Shown here: positions 63,595-64,000 of the stretch, in pieces
How positions within the stretch are numbered: position 1 is the stretch's first letter
Layout of the letters: each line of letters opens with the position of its first letter
Source: Talpa occidentalis
Lineage: Eukaryota > Chordata > Mammalia > Eulipotyphla > Talpidae
Direction of reading: 5' to 3'
Assembly: GCF_014898055.3 (NCBI RefSeq)
Contig: NW_023605194.1
Span: forward strand, 61,543,361-61,607,360
DNA: 64,000 bases
The notes under the pieces: generated by a model
Databases searched by the model: none
What the model was told of the DNA's origin: nothing
What the model saw: the letters and a program-made list of their open reading frames with translations, nothing else
Position numbers and translations under genes: made by a program

Positions 63595-64000
63595 GGAGAG
63601 TGGGCGGAGCAACATGGTGGCTAGGAGACGCTGCGAGTAAGATCTCCCATTAAAAAAAGTTAATAGGGAGGAAAAGCGGCAGGTCCCAGTGAGAACTGGG
63701 ATACGGAAGATAAACGGGTGACTCCAGCAAACTACCCGAAGAAGAAAGTGGCCATAAAAGAGGACTAGAAGGGAGGGAAGCGCAGAACCCTGATCCCCTC
63801 CCCCGCCCACAGAGGCGGCACTCTCCGACCCGCAGAGAGGAGGGAAACAACAAACCAAAACGGCCAACAAGAACAAACGACGCAGCAAGTGGGACTGTGA
63901 GTGGAAAGGAACTATTGCAGCCACCACACCCCGTGAACGGGAGCGGTGGAGAACCCTGCAGTATTCGCCGCGGCGGTGAGCGAACGGCTCCGGGCGCCAT
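63595..64000 (+). mobile_element. 5' end of a second L1 (runs off the window)
   Basis: From about 63595 the sequence follows the 5' UTR of the 45386 element base for base apart from scattered substitutions and a 6-base insertion (atacgg near 63710). The YY1-like core reads ATGGTGGC here, not ATGGCGGC, as expected from CpG decay. Because the L1 starts at its native 5' end, the element may be full length beyond the edge. Its 3' target-site duplication cannot be seen. It is antisense to RNLS. Confidence 0.92.

Overview
This is AT-rich, repeat-dense DNA from a placental mammal. The only cellular gene I can support is RNLS (renalase, FAD-dependent dihydro-NAD(P) oxidase), which lies on the minus strand. 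Its last coding exon with stop codon is at 5813-5965. Its penultimate coding exon is at 31764-31939. A 25.8 kb intron separates them, and at least 32 kb of the next upstream intron runs off the right edge. Positions 1 to about 5610 are downstream flank of RNLS. Almost everything else is interspersed repeat.

The lineage signal is an abundant tRNA-derived SINE: 16 near-complete copies plus one tail fragment. It has an RNA polymerase III A/B-box head, a conserved body that reads like 'GCAGTGTATTTCAGTCAATC', and an AATAAATAAATC tail. It does not look like Alu, B1/B2, CAN, VES, CHR, PRE-1, ERE, the camelid SINE or the rabbit C-SINE. That leaves a less commonly annotated placental order. Pangolin is my tentative guess by elimination and is not proven.

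Layout. 1-5600: old L1 (minus), nested hAT-type DNA elements, MIRs and three SINE-related blocks. 5613-5965: end of RNLS. 5966-31763: RNLS intron with SINEs, L2, MIR, old L1 remnants, microsatellites and a young 5'-truncated L1 with a 15-bp target-site duplication (22499-23341). 31764-31939: RNLS exon. 31940-64000: upstream intron. It holds a full-length young L1 (45386-51733; ORF1 intact, ORF2 broken by about eleven single-base indels and one nonsense codon), a second truncated young L1 (55228-56076), and the 5' end of another full-length-type L1 (63595 to the edge). All four young L1s are antisense to RNLS.

The observations most worth following are: tandem in-frame splice donors at the RNLS penultimate exon; two independent L1 copies truncated at nearly the same L1 position; homopolymer-biased damage in L1 ORF2 beside an intact ORF1; an ATG-initiated antisense reading frame in the L1 5' UTR, comparable in location to primate ORF0; and two SINE subfamilies of apparently different age. 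I found no undescribed cellular gene system, no RNA gene and no CRISPR. Repeat family names come from recognition and need library confirmation.
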